A DNA stretch of 41,996 nucleotides from Acidimicrobiales bacterium. GTDB taxonomy: Bacteria; Actinomycetota; Acidimicrobiia; Acidimicrobiales; AC-9. Shown here one piece after another: positions 1 to 8,397 of this stretch; position 1 is the stretch's first letter, and the number at the start of each line of letters is the position of its first letter. A program made the translations under genes and the position numbers. A model generated the notes under the pieces. It made no database searches. It saw only the letters and a program-made list of their open reading frames with translations, and was not told where the DNA came from. The stretch lies in the NCBI GenBank assembly GCA_036270875.1, contig DATBBR010000061.1, forward strand, positions 1 to 41,996, in the 5' to 3' direction.

Positions 1-443
1 GCTGTCTCCTCCGGGTCGAGCCCGGCCGCCCGGGACTGCTCCTCCATGTGCGGCATGAGAAAGGCCCGGATGTAGGCGAGGATCCGGGTGCTCTCGACGG
101 TCAGCTGGGGCAGGAGGCGGTCGGGCTCGGTCTGGAGGATCTTCTGGAGGACCTCGTGCTCCTCGACGGCCCGATGGGCGAAGAACAGCGCCTCCTCGAG
201 CAGCTCGTCAAGCCCCTCGGTAGTGCCCACTGCGGCGGCCAGCCGGTCGAAGAACCGTGCCGCCTCCCAGGCGATCACCTCGGCCACGAGCTGATCCCGC
301 CCGCCGGGGAAGTAGCGGTAGATCGTCGCTCGCGCCAGGCCCGAGGCCCGGGCCGCGTCCTCCACGGTGGTCTTGGCCAGCCCGTACCGGGCCACGCAGG
401 CGTAGGTCGCCTCCAGGATCCGCAGACGCGCATCGCCGGCCAC
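1..443 (-). CDS. TetR/AcrR family regulator, 3'-truncated by window edge
   Basis: About 147 residues are visible and the gene runs off the left edge, so the C-terminal end is missing. The N-terminus is a typical TetR DNA-binding domain: a first helix (RILEATYACVARYG) followed by a helix-turn-helix around residues 22-45 (TTVEDAARASGLARATIYRYF). After it comes the start of a helical ligand-binding domain rich in Glu and Leu. The start chosen is GTG at 443, the only start codon just ahead of the first helix. The gene lies 58 bp after the dapB stop on the same strand, so it could be read through from dapB or have its own promoter. The effector and target are unknown. The family call is firm; the regulated gene cannot be seen here. 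Confidence 0.85.
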   Translation of the reverse strand, partial: MAGDARLRILEATYACVARYGLAKTTVEDAARASGLARATIYRYFPGGRDQLVAEVIAWEAARFFDRLAAAVGTTEGLDELLEEALFFAHRAVEEHEVLQKILQTEPDRLLPQLTVESTRILAYIRAFLMPHMEEQSRAAGLDPEET

Positions 444-501
444 GACAAACCCTATCGGGGGGCATCTGGCGCCGACGGCTCCCGACCCCGAGTCAGCGCT
501 C

Positions 502-1305
502 TCAGAGGCCGAGCAGTGAATCGAGGCCGAGCGTCAGGCCGGGCCGCTCGGCCACCGACTTGACGGCCAGCAGCACGCCCGGCATGAACGAGGTGCGGTC
601 GTAGGAGTCGTGGCGGATCGTGAGGGTCTGGCCCGCCGTGCCCAGGATGACCGCGTGGTGGGCGACGAGCCCGCGCAGGCGAACCGAGTGCATGCGGATG
701 CCGCCGGGACCCGTCGCGCCCCGGCTGCCCTTCACCACCTCGGTCCTGGTCGGGTCCTCGCCCCAGCCGCCAGCGCCGGACGCGTCCCGCGACTTCGACA
801 TCCCTTCCGCGATACGCAGCGACGTCCCGGAGGGGGCGTCCAGCTTGGCGTCGTGGTGCAGCTCCACGATCTCGGCCGTCTCGACGTAGGGGGCGGCCAG
901 CTCGGCGAAGCGGATCATCAGGGCAGCGCCGATGGCGAAGTTGGCCGACAGCACACAGTTGGACGAGCCCGAGAACAGACGGTCGAGCTCGGCCATGTCG
1001 TCGGCGGTGAAACCCGTCGTCCCCACGACGGCGTGCACCCCCTTGGCTGCGCACCAGTGGAGGTTCTCGCGGGCCGCGCCGACCTCGGTGAAGTCCACCG
1101 CCACCTGCGTCTCGGCCCGAACGAGCGCCTCGGCGTCGCCTTCCACCTGCACGTCGGAACCCTCGACCCCGGTCACCTGATAGATGTCGATGCCCGCCAG
1201 GCGGGGGTCGACGGCTGCGACCAGCTCGAGGTCCGGATCGTCGGCGACCGCCCGGCACACCGTCGAGCCCATGCGTCCCCCAGCGCCGAACACGCCGACT
1301 CGCAT
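502..1305 (-). CDS. dapB: 4-hydroxy-tetrahydrodipicolinate reductase
   Basis: Cytoplasmic enzyme of the lysine/diaminopimelate pathway that reduces the DapA product with NAD(P)H. It is 267 residues long, normal for the family. Residues 7-13 are the dinucleotide-binding loop GAGGRMG, residues 95-99 are GTTGF, and the catalytic region around 149-162 carries the His pair and Lys (ELHHDAKLDAPSGTS). An in-frame start exists 26 codons upstream, but it would put a non-homologous tail before the Rossmann fold, so ATG 1305 is chosen; it lies 10 bp after the stop of the M16 peptidase gene. The pairing with pnp and the M16 gene is the usual actinobacterial arrangement and suggests one transcript from rpsO. 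Confidence 0.96.
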   Translation of the reverse strand: MRVGVFGAGGRMGSTVCRAVADDPDLELVAAVDPRLAGIDIYQVTGVEGSDVQVEGDAEALVRAETQVAVDFTEVGAARENLHWCAAKGVHAVVGTTGFTADDMAELDRLFSGSSNCVLSANFAIGAALMIRFAELAAPYVETAEIVELHHDAKLDAPSGTSLRIAEGMSKSRDASGAGGWGEDPTRTEVVKGSRGATGPGGIRMHSVRLRGLVAHHAVILGTAGQTLTIRHDSYDRTSFMPGVLLAVKSVAERPGLTLGLDSLLGL

Positions 1306-1315
1306 GCCCTGCACC

Positions 1316-2563
1316 CTAACCAACCGCGCCAGCGAGGTCCGCCGCACCGAAAGGGCCGAGCACGACCACCGTGCGTGGTGCACCGAGCACCCGGCGAGCA
1401 GCGGCGGCGACCTGATCGACGGTGACGGCGTCGATCCGGGCCAGGAGCTCGTCCACCGTCAGGACCTCGTGATGGAGGAGCAGGCTGCGCCCGATCCGGC
1501 TCATGCGGGCGGCGGAGTCCTCGAGCGCCAGCAGGGTCTCGGCCCGGAGGTGGCCTCGGGCGAGGTCCAGCTCGTGGGCGGTGATCCCGTCCGCCACCAG
1601 TCGATCGAGCTCCCCGTTGACCAGCTCGAGCACGTCGCGGGCCCGGCTCGGCGTGGTACCCACGTACACCGCGAGCGACCCCGTGTCCTCGTAGGAGACG
1701 CGATCGGAGTACACGGAGTAGGCGAGCCCGCGCCGCTCCCGGATCTCCTGGAACAGGCGGCTCGACGCGCCGCCGCCGAGTGCATGATCGAGGGCGGCCA
1801 GCGCCCAGCGGTCGGGGTCGTGGCGGTCGGGCGCCCGCGCCCCGACGACCAGGTGCGCCTGCTCGGTCGACCGGGGAACGACGACCGACGGCTCGCGCTG
1901 CCCGTTTGGTGGCGTCCGTCGCGGTGGAGTGCCGCCGGCGACGCCCGCGAAGCGCGCCTCGATGCCTGCCGCCACCTGGTCGTGGTCGAGGGCCCCGGCG
2001 GCGGCTACGACCATGTTGGCCGGCCGGTAGTGCTCGTCGAAGAACCGCCGGACGTCTCCAGTCGCCATACCCTCGATGCTCTCCTGGCTCCCGAGCACCT
2101 CCCGCCCCAGCGGATGGTCCGGGAACAGGGCGGCCGCGAAGCGGTCGTAGACCAGGTCGGCCGGCTCGTCGCCGTGCATCAGGATCTCCTCGAGGATCAC
2201 CTGGCGCTCGGCCTCGAGCTCGTCAGGGCGCAGCGCTGGTGACCACATGATGTCGCACAGCACGTCGAGACCCAGATCGAGGTGCTCGGCCAGCAGGCGC
2301 ACGTAGAACGCCGTGTACTCCTTGGTCGTGAAGGCGTTCATGTCGCCACCCACGGCGTCCACCGCCTCGGCGATGGCGCGCGCCGTCCGCGTGGGTGTGC
2401 CCTTGAACAGCAGATGCTCCAGGAAATGGGACGCCCCGACCTGGCCCGGGCGCTCGTCGCGCGAGCCTGTCCCGACCCAGAAGCCGGTGGTCACCGAGCG
2501 GACATCGGGCATGGCCTCGGTGACGAGACGCAGCCCGCAGGCGAGCTGGCTGGTGCGGATCAA
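1316..2563 (-). CDS. M16 family zinc metallopeptidase (PepR/MPP-beta-like)
   Basis: Inverzincin peptidase of about 415 residues. The inverted zinc motif HFLEH is at residues 46-50, and the third zinc ligand, a Glu in the segment RQVILEEI, lies about 76 residues later, as in active M16 proteases. The second half is the usual inactive M16 C-terminal domain. Substrates in Actinobacteria are not settled; mitochondrial-processing-peptidase-like cleavage is the family expectation. The start is uncertain. TTG at 2563, 4 bp after the pnp stop, gives an N-terminus like the Mycobacterium PepR family. A GTG at 2605 inside the pnp tail is an alternative with no better ribosome-binding site. Longer frames upstream are only the shadow of the Gly/Arg-rich pnp tail. 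Confidence 0.9.
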   Translation of the reverse strand: MIRTSQLACGLRLVTEAMPDVRSVTTGFWVGTGSRDERPGQVGASHFLEHLLFKGTPTRTARAIAEAVDAVGGDMNAFTTKEYTAFYVRLLAEHLDLGLDVLCDIMWSPALRPDELEAERQVILEEILMHGDEPADLVYDRFAAALFPDHPLGREVLGSQESIEGMATGDVRRFFDEHYRPANMVVAAAGALDHDQVAAGIEARFAGVAGGTPPRRTPPNGQREPSVVVPRSTEQAHLVVGARAPDRHDPDRWALAALDHALGGGASSRLFQEIRERRGLAYSVYSDRVSYEDTGSLAVYVGTTPSRARDVLELVNGELDRLVADGITAHELDLARGHLRAETLLALEDSAARMSRIGRSLLLHHEVLTVDELLARIDAVTVDQVAAAARRVLGAPRTVVVLGPFGAADLAGAVG

Positions 2564-2567
2564 CCGG

Positions 2568-5105
2568 TCAGCGCCGACCGCCGCGGCGCCGCCGAGGGCC
2601 CCCACCGCCGCCGCCGCCGCCACTGCCACCACCGCGGCCGCCCTCGGGGCGACGTGACCCACCACCGGAGCCGCTGCCCTCCGGGCCGAGCTGGCCCATC
2701 TCGGACTCGAGCTCGCGCTCGAAGGCGTCCTCGTCGAAGGAGACGTAGCTGCCGCGGCTGTCGGCCGTCGCCACACCGCTGGCGGGGCTGTCGGCGGTGG
2801 CGCCCCGGTCACCGGGGCGCCCCCGACCACCCGAGGTGTCATCCCTCCGGCGCCGCCCCTCAGGGGCGTCGCCCGAAGCCGCGCCGCCTCGGGTGTCGAC
2901 GTTCCCGCCGGAGCGCTGGCCGTCGCCCTCTCCGGGCCCGTTACCCGCCAGCGAGAGCGAGATCTTGCCCTGCGGGTCGATGTCGTCGACCCGCACGTCG
3001 AGGGACTGGCCGAGCTCGACCACGTCCTCGACCCGCTCGACCCGACGACCCTGACCCAGCTTGGAGATGTGCACCAGTCCGTCTCGTCCGGGGAGGATGT
3101 TGACGAAGGCGCCGAACTTGGTGATGTTGACGACCTTCCCGGGGTACACGGCACCGACCTCGGCCTTCGGTGGATCGAGGATCAGCCCCAACCGCTTGCG
3201 GGCCTCCTCGACAGCTCGGCCGTCCTTGGCCCCGATGGTGACCGTGCCGACCGTGCCGTCGTCGTCCACGTTGATGTCGGCACCCGTCTCTTGCTGGATG
3301 GCGTTGATGACCTTGCCCTTGGGCCCGATGACCTCGCCGATCTTGTCGAGGGGGATCTCGATGCTCACGATCTTGGGCGCGTGCTCGTTCACACTCGCCC
3401 GCGGCTGGGAGATGGCTTCCGCCATCACCTCGAGGATCGTCAGCCTGGCCTCGTGCGCCTGTTGCAGAGCCTCGGCGAGCACGTCGGCCGGCAGCCCGTC
3501 GATCTTGGTGTCGAGCTGGAGGGCAGTGACCGCGTCGGCCGAGCCCGCCACCTTGAAGTCCATGTCGCCGAAGGCGTCCTCGGCTCCGAGGATGTCGGTC
3601 AGGGTGGTGTAGCGCCCCTCCGCGTGCACCAGGCCCATGGCGATCCCGGCCACGGGCGCCTTGATGGGCACGCCGGCGTCCATTAGGGAGAGCGTCGAGC
3701 CACAGACCGAGGCCATCGAGGTCGACCCGTTCGAGCTCAGCACCTCGGACACCAGCCGCAACGTGTACGGGAACTCCTCGGCCGAAGGGACGACCGGGAG
3801 CAGGGCCCGCTCGGCCAGGAGGCCGTGGCCGATCTCCCGACGCTTGGGACCCCGCATGAAGCCCGTCTCGCCCGTCGAGTAGGGCGGGAAGTTGTAGTGG
3901 TGCATGTAGCGCTTCGACTCGTCGATCCCGATGGTGTCGAGCAGCTGGTTCATCCGGGGCATGCCCAGGGTGGTCACGTTGAGCACCTGGGTCTCGCCCC
4001 GCTGGAACAACCCCGAGCCATGAGCGGTCGGTAGCACGCCGACCTCGGCACTGAGGGGCCGGATGTCGCTGGGGCCCCGTCCGTCGATGCGCACGCCGTC
4101 CTCCACGATGCGCCGACGAACGAGCTGCTTGGTCAGCGCCCGGACCGCGGCCTTCACCTCACGCTCACGCCCGCTGAGCTCCTCCTCGAGCGCGGCGGCG
4201 ATCGATGCCCCCGCCTCGTCGAGCGCGGCGTTGCGCTCGGCCTTGCTGACGATCGTCGTGGCCCCGGTGAGGCTCTCGGATCCCACGTCGAGGACCCGCG
4301 TCCAGACGTCGTCGCCGTAGTCGAGCTGAGGCTGGTAGGGGATGGTCGGCTTCCTCCCCGCCTCGGCGACGAGCCGGCGCTGGAGCTGGATCGACTCCCG
4401 GATCCAGGTCTTGGCCGACTCCAGGCCGGCGGCGATGACCTCCTCGGTGACCTTCGGAGCCCCGGCCTCGTAGTAGCTCCACGCCTTCTCGGTGCCCCCG
4501 GCCTCGACCATCATGATGGCGACGTCGCTGTCGGGCTCGTCGCCGAGGGCCCGCCCCGCCACGACCAGCTCGAAGGTCGAGGCGTCACCCTCCTGGTAGG
4601 TGGCGTGCGGGATCCAGCTCCCGTCCTGGGACCAGGCGATACGGACGGCCCCGATGGGGCCGTCGAAGGGGATGCCGGACACCATCAACGCGGCCGAGGC
4701 GGCGTTGATGGCCAGCACGTCGTGGGGGTTCTCCTGGTCGGCACCGAGGATCGTGCCCACCACGTGGACCTCGTTCCGGAAGCCGGCGGGGAACGACGGC
4801 CGCAGGGGCCGGTCGATGAGCCGGCCGGTAAGGATGGCCTGGTCGGTGGCCCGGCCTTCGCGCCGGAAGAACGAGCCGGGGATCTTGCCAGCGGCGTACA
4901 TGCGTTCTTCGATGTCGACGGTCAGGGGAAAGAAATCGATGCCCTCGCGCACCGTCCTGGCCGCGGTGGCGGTGACCAGCACCACCGTGTCGCCGAGTCG
5001 GGCGACCACGGCTCCGTCGGCCTGACCGGCCAGCTTGCCGGTCTCGAGGGTGAGAGTTCGATCGGTCCCGCTGATGGGAGCCGATACTGAGATGGCGTCC
5101 GCCAT
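2568..5105 (-). CDS. pnp: Polyribonucleotide nucleotidyltransferase (PNPase / GpsI)
   Basis: Phosphorolytic 3'-5' exoribonuclease, 845 residues, longer than the usual 700-750. It has an N-terminal RNase PH domain, an all-helical linker, a second RNase PH domain (GRGPSDIRPLSAEVG onward), a KH domain (core IGEVIGPKGKVINAI) and an S1 domain that ends near residue 718. Residues 720-845 are a low-complexity tail rich in Gly, Arg and Asp that ends in poly-Gly and an Arg cluster, interrupted by one acidic, helix-prone segment near residues 786-807. AAGGAG stands before ATG 5105. The gene lies 203 bp downstream of rpsO; two hairpins fill part of that gap, as expected where pnp is controlled through its leader. 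The tail is the unusual feature. Confidence 0.97.
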   Translation of the reverse strand: MADAISVSAPISGTDRTLTLETGKLAGQADGAVVARLGDTVVLVTATAARTVREGIDFFPLTVDIEERMYAAGKIPGSFFRREGRATDQAILTGRLIDRPLRPSFPAGFRNEVHVVGTILGADQENPHDVLAINAASAALMVSGIPFDGPIGAVRIAWSQDGSWIPHATYQEGDASTFELVVAGRALGDEPDSDVAIMMVEAGGTEKAWSYYEAGAPKVTEEVIAAGLESAKTWIRESIQLQRRLVAEAGRKPTIPYQPQLDYGDDVWTRVLDVGSESLTGATTIVSKAERNAALDEAGASIAAALEEELSGREREVKAAVRALTKQLVRRRIVEDGVRIDGRGPSDIRPLSAEVGVLPTAHGSGLFQRGETQVLNVTTLGMPRMNQLLDTIGIDESKRYMHHYNFPPYSTGETGFMRGPKRREIGHGLLAERALLPVVPSAEEFPYTLRLVSEVLSSNGSTSMASVCGSTLSLMDAGVPIKAPVAGIAMGLVHAEGRYTTLTDILGAEDAFGDMDFKVAGSADAVTALQLDTKIDGLPADVLAEALQQAHEARLTILEVMAEAISQPRASVNEHAPKIVSIEIPLDKIGEVIGPKGKVINAIQQETGADINVDDDGTVGTVTIGAKDGRAVEEARKRLGLILDPPKAEVGAVYPGKVVNITKFGAFVNILPGRDGLVHISKLGQGRRVERVEDVVELGQSLDVRVDDIDPQGKISLSLAGNGPGEGDGQRSGGNVDTRGGAASGDAPEGRRRRDDTSGGRGRPGDRGATADSPASGVATADSRGSYVSFDEDAFERELESEMGQLGPEGSGSGGGSRRPEGGRGGGSGGGGGGGGPRRRRGGRR

Positions 5106-5230
5106 GACACTCCTTGTCTGTCAGGCGGCGGCCGGGCCAGTTCCCAGTGGTCGGGCACCTGACCTTTTCTCCCTGCCGGGTGGCCGGCCACTGGCAGCTG
5201 ACAGCCGGCGCCGCCTGCTGCGTGTTGTCG

Positions 5231-5289
5231 GGCGGGCTCTTCCCGCCACGTTGTTTGGTATGTGCGTCGGGCGGCCCTACGGCCGCCCG
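5231..5289 (-). promoter_or_regulatory. Two hairpins in the rpsO-pnp intergenic leader
   Basis: Two perfect inverted repeats lie between the rpsO stop and pnp. The first met by transcription pairs 5281-5289 with 5268-5276 (9 bp, 4-nt loop). The second pairs 5242-5247 with 5231-5236 (GGCGGG/CCCGCC, 5-nt loop). Neither is followed by a run of T on the minus strand, so a classic intrinsic terminator is unlikely. In other bacteria the rpsO-pnp gap holds RNase III sites through which PNPase represses itself. That role here is inference. Confidence 0.55.
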
Positions 5290-5308
5290 GTGTTGTCGTA
5301 TCCGGTGC

Positions 5309-5566
5309 TCAGCGACGTAGCCCGAGCCGGGCGATGATCCCCCGGTACCGTTCGACGTCATTGGCCATGACGTAATCGAGCAGCCGACGACGGCGGCCGA
5401 TGAGCTTCATCAGCCCCCGCCGAGTGTGGTGGTCACCCTTGTGCACCCTGAGGTGGCCGGTGAGGTGGTTGATGCGCTCGGTGAGGAGCGCGATCTGCAC
5501 CTCGGGTGACCCGGTGTCGGTGTCGTGGAGTCGGTGCTCGGTGATCGTGGCCGACTTGTCGGGCAT
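5309..5566 (-). CDS. rpsO: 30S ribosomal protein S15
   Basis: Complete S15 of 85 residues (family about 89). It begins with the usual short N-terminal helix and carries the signature segments [22 protein letters not shown] and [22 protein letters not shown]15 binds 16S rRNA at the central three-way junction early in 30S assembly. ATG 5566 is preceded by a moderate purine-rich site (GAGGAT). It opens the rpsO-pnp-M16-dapB block and is divergent from arfB, with about 106 bp between the starts. Confidence 0.97.
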   Translation of the reverse strand: MPDKSATITEHRLHDTDTGSPEVQIALLTERINHLTGHLRVHKGDHHTRRGLMKLIGRRRRLLDYVMANDVERYRGIIARLGLRR

Positions 5567-5627
5567 GCTTCGAAGATCCTCGGATGTCGCAAAGAGCCGC
5601 CAGGGCGCGAATGCCCCGGCCAGACCG

Positions 5628-5633
5628 ACTGTA
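5628..5633 (-). promoter_or_regulatory. Candidate -10 element for rpsO
   Basis: On the minus strand TGCTACAGT forms a possible extended -10 (TG-N-TACAGT) about 60 nt before the rpsO start. No recognisable -35 lies at the right distance. Judged by eye only. Confidence 0.25.
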
Positions 5634-5672
5634 GCAGGGCTCCACCCCTTGGGCCGGTTAGGGTCAGGGCCG

Positions 5673-6089
5673 GTGGAGGAGGGCTACCTCCGGGTCACTC
5701 GCTCCTGCTCGATCCCGCTCGGCGAGCTCGAGTGGCGCTTCAGTGGTGCCGGCGGCCCCGGTGGCCAGCACGCCAACACCGCCAACACCAGGGCGGAGGT
5801 CCGGTTCGACGTCGCCTCTTCGCCGTCGCTGGGCCCGCGACAGCGGGCCCGCCTGCTCGAGCGCCTGGGCCCCGTCGTGCGCGTGGTTGCCTCCGACGAG
5901 CGCTCGCAGGCCCGCAACCGCCAGCTGGCCCTGGAGCGCCTGGCCACACGGTTGGCGGCGGCCCTCCGGGTCGAGCGCCGGCGTGTGCCCACGGCGCCGA
6001 GCTCGGCCTCCAAGCGACGACGGCTCGATCACAAGCGCCGCCGGGGCGAGCTCAAGCGCCAGCGCCGCCCTCCGCCCCCAGAGAGCTGA
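5673..6089 (+). CDS. arfB: Peptidyl-tRNA hydrolase ArfB (YaeJ/ICT1-type ribosome rescue factor)
   Basis: Codon-independent release factor that frees peptides from ribosomes stalled at mRNA ends. The GGQ catalytic motif sits in [19 protein letters not shown], followed by the usual short domain 3 fold. The C-terminus is a basic tail ([11 protein letters not shown]..) which in this family enters the empty mRNA channel. GTG 5673 gives 138 residues, matching the roughly 140 of E. coli ArfB; the open frame continues upstream but without homology. It is the only plus-strand gene in this minus-strand stretch: head-to-head with rpsO, and its last 38 bp overlap the end of ribF tail-to-tail. The start has no strong ribosome-binding site. 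Confidence 0.9.
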   Translation: MEEGYLRVTRSCSIPLGELEWRFSGAGGPGGQHANTANTRAEVRFDVASSPSLGPRQRARLLERLGPVVRVVASDERSQARNRQLALERLATRLAAALRVERRRVPTAPSSASKRRRLDHKRRRGELKRQRRPPPPES

Positions 6090-7053
6090 GCGTCCAGCCT
6101 GCGAGCGCGGCGCGGGTGGCCTCGACGTCCTTGGCCATCTGGGCGGCCAACGCCTCGGGCGAGTCGAAGCGCTCCTCGCCCCGGAGGCGGGTCACGAAGC
6201 GCACCTTCACCCGCTCCTCGTACAGATCGTCCGAGAACTCCAGCAGGTACGCCTCGAGGAGCGACGAGTCGGCGTGCTCGTAGAACGTGGGACGCCGCCC
6301 CAAGGAGATGGCCGCGGCATGAACGGAGCCGTCGGCGCGCTCGACGTGCCCGGCGTAGATCCCGTCGGCGGGCAACAGGATCTCCTGGGGCACGGCGACG
6401 TTGGCGGTCGGATAGCCGAGCACCGCCCCGCCTCGCCCGTCACCGTGCCGCACCACGCCGCGAACCTCGTGGGGCCGGCCGAGGAGGCGGGCCGCGTCCG
6501 TCACCCGGCCCTCGCGCAACAGGCTGCGGATACGGGTCGACGACACGGGCTCTCCGGGGCCCGATGAGCCGTCGCCGGTCTCGTCGACCAGTCTGAGACC
6601 GATCACCTCGAAGCCCCGCTCCGCCCCCATCTGGGAAAGGAGCGCCACGTTGCCCCGCCGCCCGTAGCCGAAATGGAAGTCCTGGCCGACGACGATGACC
6701 CGCGTCCGCAGGCATCCCACCAACACCTCCTCGACGAAGTCCTCGGCGGACTCGCGTGACCGCTTCTCGTCGAAGGTGATCACGACCACGTGGTCGACGC
6801 CGGTGTCGGCCAGCAGCTCGATCTTCTGGTCAAGGTCGGTGAGCACCTTCGGGGCGGAGTCGGGACGCACGACCGACGCCGGGTGCCGGTCGAAGGTCAC
6901 CACTGCGGTGGACAGGCCCAGACGCTGGGCCCGCTCTCGCACCTCGGCGATCACCCGCCGATGTCCGAGGTGGACCCCGTCGTAGGCGCCGATGGTGACG
7001 GCGCTGCCCTGCTCCGGGCGCGGACACTGCCCCAGGTCGGCGATGACCTCCAT
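6052..7053 (-). CDS. ribF: Bifunctional riboflavin kinase / FAD synthetase
   Basis: Makes FMN from riboflavin and then FAD. The protein is 333 residues. The N-terminal nucleotidyltransferase domain has the HxGH-type motif in GAYDGVHLGH (residues 22-31) and SSTRIRSLLREG. The C-terminal kinase domain starts near GDGRGGAVLGYPTANV, followed by GIYAGHV and the SLGRRPTFYE segment. ATG 7053 is chosen because the longer frame adds 37 Arg-rich residues without homology. It lies 11 bp after truB, as the last gene of the nusA-infB operon. Its final codons overlap the arfB end on the other strand. Confidence 0.96.
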   Translation of the reverse strand: MEVIADLGQCPRPEQGSAVTIGAYDGVHLGHRRVIAEVRERAQRLGLSTAVVTFDRHPASVVRPDSAPKVLTDLDQKIELLADTGVDHVVVITFDEKRSRESAEDFVEEVLVGCLRTRVIVVGQDFHFGYGRRGNVALLSQMGAERGFEVIGLRLVDETGDGSSGPGEPVSSTRIRSLLREGRVTDAARLLGRPHEVRGVVRHGDGRGGAVLGYPTANVAVPQEILLPADGIYAGHVERADGSVHAAAISLGRRPTFYEHADSSLLEAYLLEFSDDLYEERVKVRFVTRLRGEERFDSPEALAAQMAKDVEATRAALAGWTLSSLGAEGGAGA

Positions 7054-7064
7054 CGGCCTCGAGG

Positions 7065-8009
7065 CTACTGGCTCGTAACCAGCACGACGGCGGGCTTCAA
7101 CCGGGCGTCGTCCCCCTGCTCGTAGACGGCCAGCAGTCGCCCGCCCTCGTCCACGACGGCCCACGGCCCCTCGCCCACGGGGCCCACGTCGGCCCGCTCC
7201 ATCCGGACGCCGTGCCCCACGGCCTCGGCCACTGCGTCGTCGACCCGCAGCCGCGGGTAGTCCCGCATTGCCTCCGCGGGGCTGAGCACCGAGGCGACCG
7301 CGGAGTCGGGCGAGAGCTCGTCAAGACGACCAGCCTCGGACAGGGTGAAAGAGCCGATGGCCTGCCGCCGCAGCCGTCGGAGGTGGGCGCCGCCACCCAG
7401 AGCGGACCCGAGGTCGGCGGCCAGCGCCCGCACGTAGGTGCCCGACGAGCAGTCCACCTCGATGGCGAAGACACCGGGCTCGTCGGTGGGCTCGACGTCG
7501 AAGCGGGAGACCGTTACCGGTCGAGCGGTGCGTTCGACCTCGATGCCCTCGCGGGCCAGCTGGTAGAGCCGCCGTCCCGCCACCTTGCGGGCCGACACCA
7601 TCGGAGGCGTCTGCATGATCTCTCCCGTCAGGTGTCGCGCCGCCTCCCGGGCCTGGCCGACGGTGACGCCGCGCATGTCGTACCGCTCCACGACGTCTCC
7701 CTGGTCGTCGAGGGTGGTCGTCGCCGAGCCCAGGACGACCTCTCCGGTGTAGGACTTGGACAGCGCGCCCAGGAAACGCGTCAGGCGGGTGACGCGGCCG
7801 AGCGCCACCAGCAGGATGCCGGTGGCGGCGGGGTCGAGGGTCCCGGCGTGGCCGACGCGACGCTGACCGACGATCCGCCGACAGCGGGCCACGACGTCAT
7901 GGGAGGTCCAGCCCGGATCCTTGTCGACCACGAGCAGGCCGTCAGCCGGCCCGGGAGGCCGGCTCGGGGTGGCAGCCGGCCCGGGAGCCTGCTGGTCAGC
8001 CTCCGGCAT
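7065..8009 (-). CDS. truB: tRNA pseudouridine(55) synthase
   Basis: Converts U55 of the tRNA T-loop to pseudouridine. The protein is 314 residues. The catalytic Asp is D59 in GHAGTLDPAATG. KSYTGEVVLGSATTTLD and the RALAADLGSALG segment (the RxLaxDLG family motif) are also present. A short Pro/Ala-rich stretch of about 20 residues precedes the core. ATG 8009 is chosen; it lies 14 bp inside the end of rbfA, so the two are probably translationally coupled. The residues after about 240 form the shorter C-terminal domain typical of actinobacterial TruB. Confidence 0.96.
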   Translation of the reverse strand: MPEADQQAPGPAATPSRPPGPADGLLVVDKDPGWTSHDVVARCRRIVGQRRVGHAGTLDPAATGILLVALGRVTRLTRFLGALSKSYTGEVVLGSATTTLDDQGDVVERYDMRGVTVGQAREAARHLTGEIMQTPPMVSARKVAGRRLYQLAREGIEVERTARPVTVSRFDVEPTDEPGVFAIEVDCSSGTYVRALAADLGSALGGGAHLRRLRRQAIGSFTLSEAGRLDELSPDSAVASVLSPAEAMRDYPRLRVDDAVAEAVGHGVRMERADVGPVGEGPWAVVDEGGRLLAVYEQGDDARLKPAVVLVTSQ

Positions 8010-8385
8010 CGGCTCCCGCGCCGGGCCGGTCCAGGCGGCGGAGGATCTCCTCCACCCGCTCGCCCTCGGCCACCCCGGGGTCGGCACTGAAGGTCAGCTG
8101 GGGTGTGCGCTTGAGCCTGACCTGGCGGCCGATGGCCGCCTGGAGCCGGAACCGCTGCTGCTCGAGACCCTCGCGGGCCGTATCGCCGAGCGAGCTCAGG
8201 AACACGGTGGCGTGGCGCAGGTCGGGCTCGCTGACCACTGCGGTGACCGTGACGAGCAACAGCCGCTCGTCGTGGTCGGACAGGCGCTCGATCTCGCCCG
8301 CCACCACCTCCCGCAGGACCTCGTTCACCCTGGCCGTCCGGGGATATCGCGGACGGTTCCGCTTGCTGCCTCTACGATCGACCAC
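7996..8385 (-). CDS. rbfA: 30S ribosome-binding factor A
   Basis: Late 30S maturation factor, 129 residues, with the KH-like fold signature (ARVNEVLREVVAGEIERL, then VSEPDLRHATVFLSSLGD and the RLKRTPQLTFSADPG end). Three GTG codons are available at 8394, 8391 and 8385. A strong AGGAGG occupies 8399-8394, directly on the first GTG, but it is 8 nt ahead of GTG 8385, so that is the start chosen. The ribosome-binding site overlaps the ylxP stop codon (8398-8400). The gene order infB-ylxP-rbfA-truB-ribF is the same as in Bacillus. Confidence 0.95.
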   Translation of the reverse strand: MVDRRGSKRNRPRYPRTARVNEVLREVVAGEIERLSDHDERLLLVTVTAVVSEPDLRHATVFLSSLGDTAREGLEQQRFRLQAAIGRQVRLKRTPQLTFSADPGVAEGERVEEILRRLDRPGAGADAGG

Positions 8386-8397
8386 CCTCACCACCTC

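Noticed and set aside
2605-2640. GCC/CCG triplet run as a separate repeat element
   Set aside because: Explained by poly-Gly codons in the pnp tail.
2605-3154. N-terminal extension of the M16 peptidase into pnp
   Set aside because: Overlaps the pnp tail and S1 region and has no homology to the family's short N-terminus.
5176-5220. Short palindromes such as GTGGCCGGCCAC in the rpsO-pnp gap
   Set aside because: Short GC-rich palindromes are common at this base composition and have no added support.
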